From: CAWABB01 sp963701735
GTDB lineage: Bacteria > Bacteroidota > Ignavibacteria > UBA10030 > UBA6906
Assembly (NCBI GenBank): GCA_963701735.1
Contig: CAVPBI010000017.1
Span: forward strand, 210,223 to 274,222
Reading direction: 5' to 3'
Length of the DNA: 64,000 nucleotides
Shown here: one piece after another, positions 9,982 through 18,054 of the stretch
Layout: each line of letters begins with the position of its first letter
Position numbering within the stretch: the stretch's first letter is position 1
Notes under the pieces: generated by a model
The model's database searches: none
What the model was told of the DNA's origin: nothing
Seen by the model: only the letters and a program-made list of their open reading frames with translations
Position numbers and translations under genes: made by a program

Positions 9982-10551
9982 GGTTCAGACCCAGTAATGT
10001 GAAACTCGGTTTTCAGCGCCTCCCGGACCGTACGTCGGGCGTAGTACAGGTTGGCTTTGATCGTGCGCGCGGAGAGGCTGGTGATCCTCATCACCTCATC
10101 GACCGACAGATCTTCGATGTCACGCAGCGTGAACACGAGTTGCTGTTGGGGGGGGAGATGCTGCGCGATTCTCGCGACGATGGTGGCGAGTTCTTGCGCA
10201 GATCCCCCTTCGCCGGAAGCGCTCGCAGGGTCGCCCAATTCCGTCGGCGGGATCCATTCTGACAAAACGGGCCTCCTGTCGTTGTCTGGCTCGGAGGTGA
10301 TCCATGCAGAGGTTGCTCACGATCGTGTAGAGCCACGTCGTGAATTTCTGGTGCTCGTCGAATCGTGACAGATTGTTCCACACTCTGATGAATGCCTCCT
10401 GGACGACATCTTCCGCCTCATCGCTCGGCCCGAGCAACCGGCGCGCCAGCCGGAGGGCGAAGGCCTGAGTTTCCCGGACCACCCTTCCATAGGCGACCGC
10501 ATCTCCGGTCATGCTCCGGAGGAGGTCATCGTTTATGTGCGCATCGGTCAC
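9978..10551 (-). CDS. ECF-type RNA polymerase sigma factor, frameshifted
   Basis: GTG start at 10551. Region 2 is clear: EAEDVVQEAFIRVW, then FTTWLYTIVSNLCMDHLRAR. Region 4 is in the next frame: HLPPQQQLVFTLRDIEDLS, then ITSLSARTIKANLYYARR (helix-turn-helix that reads the -35 box). One extra base near 10262-10275, between the two domains, breaks the gene; reading across gives about 190 aa, normal for the family. It overlaps the anti-sigma gene by 4 bp. If the shift were real, only region 2 would be made and the system would be dead. Confidence 0.85.
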
Positions 10552-10719
10552 GGGTGGATGGCGGCTCTAAAGGTGATACGCTCGAGAGGCGTGGAGGTAA
10601 AAGAGCGTTGCCGGACGGGGATGAGAAACGACTACACGATGGAATATACTTCAGAGGAAGCATTCATGCAGGGTCGGAGCCGGGGATATGCCCGGTGCTG
10701 AGCGGTCATCAGACGAGAG

Positions 10720-10750
10720 TTGGAAATTCAGGCAGAATTCGCTATATTTG
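10720..10750 (+). promoter_or_regulatory. Bacteroidota-type promoter for tRNA-His and hisS
   Basis: TTG at 10720-10722, a 20-bp spacer, then TATATTTG at 10743-10750, a perfect match to the TAnnTTTG -7 box used by the Bacteroidota primary sigma factor. The tRNA begins 14 bp further on. This is both a feature and phylogenetic evidence. Confidence 0.75.
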
Positions 10751-10763
10751 CGTTCGTAAATTC

Positions 10764-10837
10764 GCTGGCGTAGCTCAGTTGGTTAGAGCACCAGATTGTG
10801 GATCTGGGGGTCATAGGTTCGAATCCTATCGCCAGTA
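10764..10837 (+). tRNA. tRNA-His (GTG), without encoded G-1 and with A73
   Basis: Cloverleaf: acceptor GCTGGCG / CGCCAGT (pair 1:72 is G-U), D arm GCTC..GAGC, anticodon stem CCAGA / TCTGG with loop TTGTGGA giving anticodon GTG, T arm ATAGG-TTCGAAT-CCTAT. The discriminator base is A and the base before position 1 is C. Classical tRNA-His carries an encoded G-1 opposite C73; neither is present. CCA is not encoded. It lies 23 bp before hisS with no terminator between, so it is probably cut from the hisS leader. Confidence 0.9.
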
Positions 10838-10860
10838 CTACCCCTCCTCGACTACAAGGC

Positions 10861-12321
10861 ATGCCCCCGGACAAAATCGTCGAGCCCCGGCTCCTGCGTG
10901 GATTCAGGGACTACCTCCCTGGGTCCATGAACGCCCGCAATGCGATCATCTCCACCATCCGCACGGTCTATGAACGCTATGGGTTCATGCCGCTCGAGAC
11001 GCCCGCGCAGGAATACCGCGTCACGCTCCTGGGCTACGGCGAAGAAAACACGAAGCAGATCTTCCCGGTCGTCAACCCCGAAGAGGAAGATGTCGCCCTC
11101 CGCTTCGACCTGACCGCCCCGCTGGCGCGCGTCGTCGCCCAGTATCCCGATCTGCCCCTTCCGTTCCGACGCTACCAGGTCGGTCCGGTCTGGCGCGCCG
11201 ACAAGCCCGATCCCGGCCGCTTCCGCGAGTTTCTCCAGTTCGACCTCGATACCGTCGGCTCTGCGTCCCTCGCGGCCGATCTGGAAATCCTGTGCGGCAT
11301 GCACGACACGCTCGAGGCGCTCGGATTCACCCGGTTCAAGATCAGGTTCAGCGACCGCAAGCTCCTCAACAGCCTCCTCGACTTCGCCGGCATCTCCCGC
11401 GAAACCGGCTCCAGGGTCTTCCGCGTGCTCGACAAGCTCGAGAAGATCGGATTCGAGAACGTGGCCGCCGAGTTGACGTCGGGAAGGGTGGACGCGTCGG
11501 GCGACAAAATCCCCGGTCTCGGCCTGACCGCAAGCCAGGTGGAACGCATCCACCAGTTCATCACGATCCCGCAGGGCCCGAGAGCACAGGTCCTCTCAAA
11601 CCTTGAGTCGCTCTTCTCGCAGACGCCCGCTGCCCGCGAAGCGCTGGACGAGCTGAAGCTGCTGTGCGACGGACTCGGTGCGCTCGGTATCTCCGACGAA
11701 CGCGTCGCGCTCGATCAAAGTATCGCGCGTGGACTCGACTACTATACGGGCCCGGTCTTCGAGGCTATCCTCCTCGATGCGCCCGAGTTCGGCTCTGTCT
11801 TCGGCGGCGGACGATATGACGGGCTCGTTGAGAGATTCCTCGGACGGAAGATCCCCGGCGTCGGTGCGTCGATCGGCGTCGATCGCCTGTTCGCCGCGAT
11901 GCAGAAGCTCAACATGATCGACGTCGCGCCGGCCACGGCACAGGTCATCGTGACAACCATGGAGCCGTCCCGTCTCCTGGACTACGCCCGGATCACCCGG
12001 GAGCTTCGTCAGGCAGGCATCAAAACGGAAATGTATCTCGGAGACGAGAAAGGTCTCGGCAAACAGCTTCAGTATGCGAACCGCCTCAAGATTCCCTTCG
12101 CGGTCATCATGGGGAGCGACGAGTTCAGCCGGGACGAAGTCACGATCAAGAATCTGGCACTTGGCGGAAAGCTCCAGGATGCCAAGAAGTCAGCCACCGG
12201 GAAAGACCGGGATGAATGGCTGAAGCTCTCCCGCAGCGTCCAGCAGACTATTCCTCGACAGAAGCTTCTGGAAACGCTGCGCGCACTCCTCGCAGAGGAA
12301 AACAATGGCAATCGTCCTTGA
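10861..12321 (+). CDS. hisS: Histidyl-tRNA synthetase, variant motif 2
   Basis: Intact, 486 aa, class II synthetase charging tRNA-His. It starts at ATG 10861, 23 bp after the tRNA; the only Shine-Dalgarno-like bases are a weak AAGG. Visible landmarks: PRLLRGFRDYLP, motif 1 region VYERYGFMPLETPAQEY, LRFDLTAPLARVVA, motif 2 GPVWRADKPDPGRFREFLQF, the His-specific motif ARGLDYYTGPVFEA, motif 3 region VGASIGVDRLF, and the anticodon-binding domain to the end. Canonical bacterial enzymes have a motif 2 loop like RPQKGRYRQFHQ. The version here resembles the alphaproteobacterial type that recognises tRNA-His without G-1. The gene overlaps the ammonia-lyase by 17 bp. Confidence 0.95.
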   Translation: MPPDKIVEPRLLRGFRDYLPGSMNARNAIISTIRTVYERYGFMPLETPAQEYRVTLLGYGEENTKQIFPVVNPEEEDVALRFDLTAPLARVVAQYPDLPLPFRRYQVGPVWRADKPDPGRFREFLQFDLDTVGSASLAADLEILCGMHDTLEALGFTRFKIRFSDRKLLNSLLDFAGISRETGSRVFRVLDKLEKIGFENVAAELTSGRVDASGDKIPGLGLTASQVERIHQFITIPQGPRAQVLSNLESLFSQTPAAREALDELKLLCDGLGALGISDERVALDQSIARGLDYYTGPVFEAILLDAPEFGSVFGGGRYDGLVERFLGRKIPGVGASIGVDRLFAAMQKLNMIDVAPATAQVIVTTMEPSRLLDYARITRELRQAGIKTEMYLGDEKGLGKQLQYANRLKIPFAVIMGSDEFSRDEVTIKNLALGGKLQDAKKSATGKDRDEWLKLSRSVQQTIPRQKLLETLRALLAEENNGNRP

Positions 12322-13828
12322 CGGTTCCTCGCTTACGATAGAGAAGCTGGTCCGGATCGCCCGGTTCAGCGAGCCGGTTGAGCTTGCCCCCGCGGCGCTC
12401 GAGCGGATCAAGGTGTGCCGCGCGATGCTGGAGCAGAAGCTCCAGGCGCATGAGATCATGTACGGGACCAACACCGGCATCGGGGAATTCTCCGAGGTGG
12501 TGCTGGACGACGAACAGGTCAAGCTTTTCCAGCGGTACCTGATCTACAACCATGCGGCGGGGATCGGCGACCCGGCCTCCGTAGAATCCGTCCGCGCCGC
12601 AATGGCCGGACGCATCAACGTCCATGCCCACGGCAATTCGGGCTGCCGCCCGGAAATCACGCTGACGCTGGTGGCTCTGCTGAACCAGGGAGTGACCCCC
12701 GTCGTTGCCCAGAAGGGGTCGGTCGGCGCGTGCGGCGACCTCGCCCCCATGGCACAGGTGGCGCTCCTCATGATGGGCGAGGGAGAGGCCTGGTACCAGG
12801 GGAAGCGGATGCCCTCGCGGGAGGCGATGGCCCTTGCAGGGATCCCCATTCCCGGCTTGCAGGCGCGTGACGGGCTGGCGACGATCAACGGCTCCAATCT
12901 GCTCACTGCGATGAGCGCGCTCCAGCTCTACGATATCGAACTCTGGCTGCGGCAGGTGGATATCGCAACGGCGATGACGCTCGAAGCGCTCGTCGCCAAC
13001 CTGAAGCCGTACGACGTCCGTCTCCATCAGCTTCGCGGATTCAGCGGCGCCGTCAGAAGTGCGACGTCCATCATGAAGTGCATCCAGGGGAGCGACCTCG
13101 TCTCAGGCAAGATAAAGACGAAGGTCCAGGATGCGTATTCCATGCGCTCCAGCCCCCAGGTGATCGGCGCAGCATACGATGCCGTCGCGCACGCGCGCAA
13201 GCAGGTGGAGATCGAACTGAACGGCGTCGGGGACAACCCGATCTTCATTCCTGAGGCGAATCTGACGCTCACCGGCGCGAACTTCCAGGGCTCTCCGGTG
13301 TCGCTCCCGATGGACATGATCGGGGCTGCGGTCACGATGGTCTGCGTCCTCTCCGAGCGCCGCCTGAACAGACTCACCAATCCCGCGCTCAGCGTCGGCC
13401 TCCCCGCGTTCCTGACCAAAGGCGCAGGGATGTTCTCCGGCCTGATGCTCAGTCAGTATACGGCCGACTCGCTCATCGTCGAGCAGAGGATCCTCTCGAT
13501 GCCGGCCTCCATCCAGTCCATCCCCGCGGCGGCGGACCAGGAGGACTTCGTATCGATGGGCATGAACACCGCCATCAAGAACGCACAGATCCTTGACAAT
13601 GCCTACGGCATCCTCGGGATCGAATTCATGGGCGCCGCTCAGGCACTCGATTTCCGTTCGTTTACGCCGGGGAAGGGTGTGCACGCTGCGCATGCCGTGA
13701 TCCGCAAACATGTCGCGCACCTGGACGAAGACCGGCCGCTCTATCCCGACCATGACCGCATGAAAGCTCTCGTGAAATCGAACGAGATTCTCGAGGCGGT
13801 CGAGCGCGAGGTCGGCTCCCTCTCCTGA
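12305..13828 (+). CDS. MIO-type aromatic/histidine ammonia-lyase with Ala-Cys-Gly triad
   Basis: Intact, 507 aa, HAL/PAL/TAL family, which removes ammonia from an aromatic amino acid using an MIO group formed autocatalytically from Ala-Ser-Gly. Here GSVGACGDLAP places Cys at residue 143, where Pseudomonas HAL has Ser143. Other key residues match HAL numbering: Tyr53 in MYGTNTGIG, His83 in YNHAAGIGDP, the SERR arginine, and QED near the end. Departures are ANFQGSPVS (usually NFHGEP) and AADQEDFVSM (usually NQEDHVSM). The start lies inside the end of hisS, so translation is coupled. Histidine is the likeliest substrate by active-site His83, but tyrosine or an aminomutase role cannot be excluded. 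No other hut genes are near. Confidence 0.88.
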   Translation: MAIVLDGSSLTIEKLVRIARFSEPVELAPAALERIKVCRAMLEQKLQAHEIMYGTNTGIGEFSEVVLDDEQVKLFQRYLIYNHAAGIGDPASVESVRAAMAGRINVHAHGNSGCRPEITLTLVALLNQGVTPVVAQKGSVGACGDLAPMAQVALLMMGEGEAWYQGKRMPSREAMALAGIPIPGLQARDGLATINGSNLLTAMSALQLYDIELWLRQVDIATAMTLEALVANLKPYDVRLHQLRGFSGAVRSATSIMKCIQGSDLVSGKIKTKVQDAYSMRSSPQVIGAAYDAVAHARKQVEIELNGVGDNPIFIPEANLTLTGANFQGSPVSLPMDMIGAAVTMVCVLSERRLNRLTNPALSVGLPAFLTKGAGMFSGLMLSQYTADSLIVEQRILSMPASIQSIPAAADQEDFVSMGMNTAIKNAQILDNAYGILGIEFMGAAQALDFRSFTPGKGVHAAHAVIRKHVAHLDEDRPLYPDHDRMKALVKSNEILEAVEREVGSLS

Positions 13829-13875
13829 TCGCTGCATCAGGAGCTCCCGGCCGAACATGCAGGCACGGCTAGACC

Positions 13876-14359
13876 ATGGATCCAACACTCCTCTGGTTCC
13901 TCGCAATCCTGATGGTTGGGGTCGGTATCGTCGGAATATTCATTCCCGTCCTGCCCGGCACGCTCCTCGTGTTCCTCGGACTGCTCGTTGCCGCTTCCAT
14001 CGACGGATTTCAGAGAGTGGGGTGGATTCCGATCGTTCTTCTCGGGCTCCTTGCCGCTTCCTCCTACGTGATCGACCTGATCGCCTCCGCCCACGGCACG
14101 AAGCGGGTCGGGGCCAGCAAGTACGCCGCGATCGGCGCGATCATCGGTTCGGTGGTCGGGCTCTTTCTTCGGCATCCCCGGCATCGTGATCGGTCCGTTC
14201 GCCGGAGCGGCAATTGGCGAATACCTGGTTCACCGCGACCCCAAGCGTGCCGGCAAAGCGGGGCTGGGGACCTGGCTGGGCCTGGTCATCGGGGGGGTGC
14301 TCAAGATCGGGCTGATTTTCGTGATGATCGGCCTCTTCATCATCGCCTACCTGGTGTAG
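13876..14359 (+). CDS. DUF456 family membrane protein, frameshifted
   Basis: About 160 aa with four hydrophobic segments. Starts LLWFLAILMVGVGIVGIFIP followed by LPGTLLVFLGLLV, typical of DUF456; the second half, GIPGIVIGPFAGAAIGEYL and GTWLGLVIGGVLKIGLIF, lies one frame later. The extra base sits in the T run at 14164-14166 (GL-FFGIPG when repaired). Small glycine-zipper membrane protein of unknown role. It is 47 bp after the ammonia-lyase and 3 bp before the MFS gene, so it may open the polysaccharide operon. Confidence 0.75.
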
Positions 14360-14362
14360 TCC

Positions 14363-15647
14363 GTGTCCGTCCCCCGCCGCGCAGTCCTCAGCTGGGCCTT
14401 CTATGATTGGGCGAACTCCGCGTTTTCCACGACCGTCATCGCCGGGTTCTTCCCGATCTTCTTCAAGTCGTACTGGGGGGAGTCGCTCCCGGCTACGGAG
14501 AGCACCCGCTGGCTCGGATACTCGCTGTCCGTTTCGGCCCTCCTTGTTGCCCTCATGGGCCCGTTCCTGGGCGCCATGGCCGACCAGGCCGGTACCAAGA
14601 AGCGCTCGCTCGCTATCTTCACGGCGCTGGGTGTCGCCTCGACCGCAGGCCTCGCGTTTGTCGGTGAAGGGATGTGGCAGCTTGCAGCCTTCCTGTACGT
14701 CCTCGCGACCATCGGATTTCTCTGCTCGATCATCTTTTACGATTCTCTCCTGGTCGGCATCACCGACGAGAAGAACGTGGACGTCGTTTCGGCGAAGAGG
14801 CTATGCCCTCGGATATCTCGGCGGCGGGATTCTGTTCGCAATCAATGCGTTCGCCGCGTCGTCGCCGGAGACGTTCGGACTCGCCGGAAAAGTCGAGGCC
14901 GTCAAGCTTTCCTTCCTGAGCGTCGCGGTGTGGTGGACGGTCTTTTCGATTCCGCTTCTGCTCTTCGTTCCCGAGCCCCCGGGCGGCACGCCGATGAAGT
15001 TCCTCGAGGGCGTCCGTCGCGGGTTCGGGCAGCTCAGGCACACGTTCGAGGGGATCCGGCGCATCAAGATGGCGCTGCTGTTTCTGCTGGCCTACTGGTT
15101 CTATATCGACGGCGTCGATACCGTGATCGGCATGGCGGGGGATTTCGGGAAGGCGATCGGATTTCCGGACGAGGTGCTCATCACCGGACTGCTGCTGGTT
15201 CAGTTCGTGGCGTTCCCGTTCGCCATCCTGATGGGCCGGCTGGGAAGATGGTGGGGACCGAAGAAAGCCATCCTGCTCAGCCTGCTCGTCTATGCGCTGG
15301 TCACGACGGTTGGATCCAGAATCACCACGGAGCCGGTGAACATTCTCGGCTTCGAAACGAACCAGTTCTACCTGCTTGCGTTCATGGTCGCCACGGTCCA
15401 GGGCGGAGTGCAGGCGCTCAGCCGGTCGTTCTTCGCGCGCCTGATCCCTCGCGATCGTGCCGCCGAATTCTTTGGATTCTACAACATGCTCGGCAAGTTC
15501 GCCGCCATCATCGGTCCGTTCCTCGTTGCGACCGTGGTGACGGCCACCGGCGATTCCCGCGCCGGCATCCAGGCGATCCTCGTGCTCTTCCTGATCGGCG
15601 GAGGCATCCTCTTCTTCGTGAACGACCGGACCGCACGACACCAATGA
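14363..15647 (+). CDS. MFS transporter, UMF1/Atg22-like, frameshifted
   Basis: GTG start 3 bp after DUF456. About 428 aa, 12 predicted helices. The N-terminal signature AFYDWANSAFSTTVIAGFFP is that of UMF1-family permeases. One extra base at 14794-14800 breaks the frame at the well-known GYALGYLGGG helix. The second half, with FYNMLGKFAAIIGP, runs clean to the stop. Left uncorrected, the first part reads through in its original frame into the following glycosyltransferase and mimics a 766-aa fusion, which is an artefact of the shift. The stop overlaps the next start (ATGA). Substrate unknown; amino acids or sugars are possible for the family. Confidence 0.82.
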
Positions 15648-16663
15648 CGATGCCCACATCCGCCGGCCGCCTCTTCTTCTTCTCGACGATCTCACCGCCG
15701 TTCATCGTCGAGGACGAGCGCACCCTCGCCCGGCATTTCACTGTGGACCGGCTGGTGTCGTCCGGCATCAAGGCCATCCCCGGAATCATCCACGGCGTGC
15801 GGAAGTCTGACGTGACGCTGACGTGGTTCGGCTCCGTCTATGCGGGGCTGATAGTCTTCCTTTCGAGGCTGCTCGGTCGCCCATCGATCGTTGTCGTTGC
15901 AGGCGTGGATGCCTCACGAGACCCGGAGATCGACTACGGCATCTGGTTGAATCCGTGGAAAGCGCGGTTCGTGCGTTACGCCTACCGGCACGCGAATCGC
16001 GTGCTGGCGGTTTCGCCCTTTCTGGCGTCAGAAGTGAAGCGGCTTGCGGAGTACGACGGGAAGAATACGGGGTTCATCCCGTTCGGATTCGACGGCGACG
16101 AGTGGCGGCCGGGGAACGCCCCGAGGAAGCTCGTCACGACGGTCGCCTCCTGCGAAAACGAATCGCGCATGAAGAAGAAGGGGCTCGACAAGCTGTTCGA
16201 GGCCGCCCGGGCCATGCCGGACGTCCCGTTCAGGGTGATCGGGATGACCCGTGAACTCATTGCCGCAATCCGCTCAATCGTGCCCAGGAACGTGGAGATC
16301 ATCCCGTACATCCCCAGATCGGAAATCCTCCCGTATCTCCAGGAATCCAAAGTCTACACTCAACCATCCTTCACGGAGGGGCTGCCGAACGCCTTGTGCG
16401 AGGCGATGTTATGCGGATGCGTTCCCGTGGGGACCGTTGCGGGAGGCATCCCGACGGCGATCGGCGATGCGGGATTCCTGGTTCCTTACGGGGACGTCCC
16501 GGCGCTGATCAGGGCGCTTCAGCAGGCTCTTGACGCTCCGGAGGAAGCGCGCCAGCGCGCGCGCGCGCACATCCTCACGGAGTTCCCGGTGAGCAGGCGC
16601 GAGACGGAGCTGGTCGGCGTCGTCGAGGAGCTCCTTCACACCGGGGGCGGGAAAGGTTCATGA
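15644..16663 (+). CDS. Glycosyltransferase family 4
   Basis: Intact, 339 aa, GT-B fold. The N-terminal half contains SDVTLTWFGSVYAGLIV and RPSIVVVAGVD. The donor-binding half has the GT4 pattern KKKGLDKLFEAAR, YTQPSFTEGLPNALCEAMLC and GCVPVGTVAGGIPTAIG (the E-x7-E region). It acts on the cytoplasmic side, adding a sugar to the growing lipid-linked chain. The start at 15644 overlaps the MFS stop, and its own stop overlaps the flippase start, both as ATGA. Confidence 0.88.
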   Translation: MTMPTSAGRLFFFSTISPPFIVEDERTLARHFTVDRLVSSGIKAIPGIIHGVRKSDVTLTWFGSVYAGLIVFLSRLLGRPSIVVVAGVDASRDPEIDYGIWLNPWKARFVRYAYRHANRVLAVSPFLASEVKRLAEYDGKNTGFIPFGFDGDEWRPGNAPRKLVTTVASCENESRMKKKGLDKLFEAARAMPDVPFRVIGMTRELIAAIRSIVPRNVEIIPYIPRSEILPYLQESKVYTQPSFTEGLPNALCEAMLCGCVPVGTVAGGIPTAIGDAGFLVPYGDVPALIRALQQALDAPEEARQRARAHILTEFPVSRRETELVGVVEELLHTGGGKGS

Positions 16664-18054
16664 AGAAGCTGCTGAAAAACGTCGCGGCCGTCAGCGCGGC
16701 TGACGTGGGAGTCCGCCTGATCGGCTTCGCCACGACAGCGTATCTTGGCCGCGTCCTCGGATCCGATGGGTTCGGACTACTGGGCATGGGGCTCGCCATC
16801 GCCGGATATCTCTTCCTGGTTGCCAGTCCTGGAATCCACATCACGGGAACGCGCGATATTGCGGCGAAGACGGGGGACGAGGGGTATCTCGTGTCAACGG
16901 TCATGTCGTTTCGCCTGTTCCTCGCCCCCGCGCTGCTCATCGTGGCAGCCGTCGCGATGATTCTCTGGCACAGCGATTGGACGATCGCTGCGACGCTGAT
17001 CGTCTCCACCGCCGCCATCGTGCCGATGGCGTTCTCGTTCGACTGGTACTTCCAGGGGAAGGAAGAGTTCGTGGTTCTCTCCTCGCAGAAGCTCATCAAT
17101 GCCCTGGTGTTTCTGGTTGCTGCACTGGTGCTGGTGAGGGGACCGGGGGATGCAGCCCTGGCGGCTGCGGCATTTGTGGCCGGAACGGTGGGAGCTTCGA
17201 TCTTCTCGTATCTCGCCTATCGTCCGCACGGAAGGTTTGTGATTGCCTGGGATCCGCCTGCCTGGCGTCGTATGCTGGAGAGCAGCCTTCCGCTCGCCCT
17301 GTCGTCGCTGCTCGCACAGACCGCCACGGGGTTCCCGATTCTTGTGGCCGGGGCCATGCTCTCGACACACGATGCCGGACAGATGAACGCCGCCACAAAG
17401 CTGATCGTGCTCGCGCTCATCATGGATCGCGTCTTCGCGACGCTCTTCCTCCCGGCGCTGTCCAGGTCAGCGGAAGAGTCCGACCGGGCGCGCATTGTCC
17501 GGCTGGGGCTTAAGATCATTGTGCTGGTTGCCGCTCCCATTGCTGTCGTGGGGTGGACGCTTGCCCCGCTCCTCATGACCCTGGTGTTTGGCGAAGGATT
17601 CGAAGGTGCGATCGTGCCGTTCAGGATCCTTCTGGTCTATCTTGTGACGACGCTGGTAAATTCTGTCTTCGTTGCCGCCTTCATTGTCGCGCATCGTGAA
17701 CGGCTCTATTTCAATGTCATGCTGGTCGGATCGCTCGTGACGGCTGCTGTTGCCCTGGCTGCGACGCCCATGGCGGGTATCGAAGGTACCGCAGCGGCGG
17801 TGAGCGTCGGCGAGACGCTCATGACAGTGATGTTCGCGTACCTGCTCCGCTCCACTCTGTTGACGGAAAACGGAAAGGACTTTCTGCCGCTGTTGGCCGC
17901 CGTCCTTGGTATGGCCGTGCTGACCGGGGCGCTGTCATGGTTCTCCATCCCGCTTGCCATCGTTGCCGGGCTTGTCGCTTACGCCATCCTCCTTGTCGTT
18001 ATGAAAGGCTTCACCCCTGACGACGTTCAGCTGCTCCGCGAGGTTGCCGGATGA
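16660..18054 (+). CDS. Lipid-linked oligosaccharide flippase (Wzx/MVF type)
   Basis: Intact, 464 aa with about 12-14 hydrophobic helices over the whole length. N-terminal LKNVAAVSAADVGVRLIGF and LGRVLGSDGFGLLGM are typical of RfbX/Wzx polysaccharide transporters; FDWYFQGKEEFVVLS is a further family block. It would flip the lipid-linked unit across the inner membrane. It sits between two GT4 genes and a deacetylase, with ATGA overlaps at both ends. Confidence 0.9.
   Translation: MKKLLKNVAAVSAADVGVRLIGFATTAYLGRVLGSDGFGLLGMGLAIAGYLFLVASPGIHITGTRDIAAKTGDEGYLVSTVMSFRLFLAPALLIVAAVAMILWHSDWTIAATLIVSTAAIVPMAFSFDWYFQGKEEFVVLSSQKLINALVFLVAALVLVRGPGDAALAAAAFVAGTVGASIFSYLAYRPHGRFVIAWDPPAWRRMLESSLPLALSSLLAQTATGFPILVAGAMLSTHDAGQMNAATKLIVLALIMDRVFATLFLPALSRSAEESDRARIVRLGLKIIVLVAAPIAVVGWTLAPLLMTLVFGEGFEGAIVPFRILLVYLVTTLVNSVFVAAFIVAHRERLYFNVMLVGSLVTAAVALAATPMAGIEGTAAAVSVGETLMTVMFAYLLRSTLLTENGKDFLPLLAAVLGMAVLTGALSWFSIPLAIVAGLVAYAILLVVMKGFTPDDVQLLREVAG

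Noticed and set aside
14363..16663. A single 766-aa MFS-glycosyltransferase fusion
   Set aside because: The frame is open only because of the +1 shift at about 14797. The true second half of the MFS lies in the other frame and ends at 15647, and the GT4 has its own ATG overlapping that stop.
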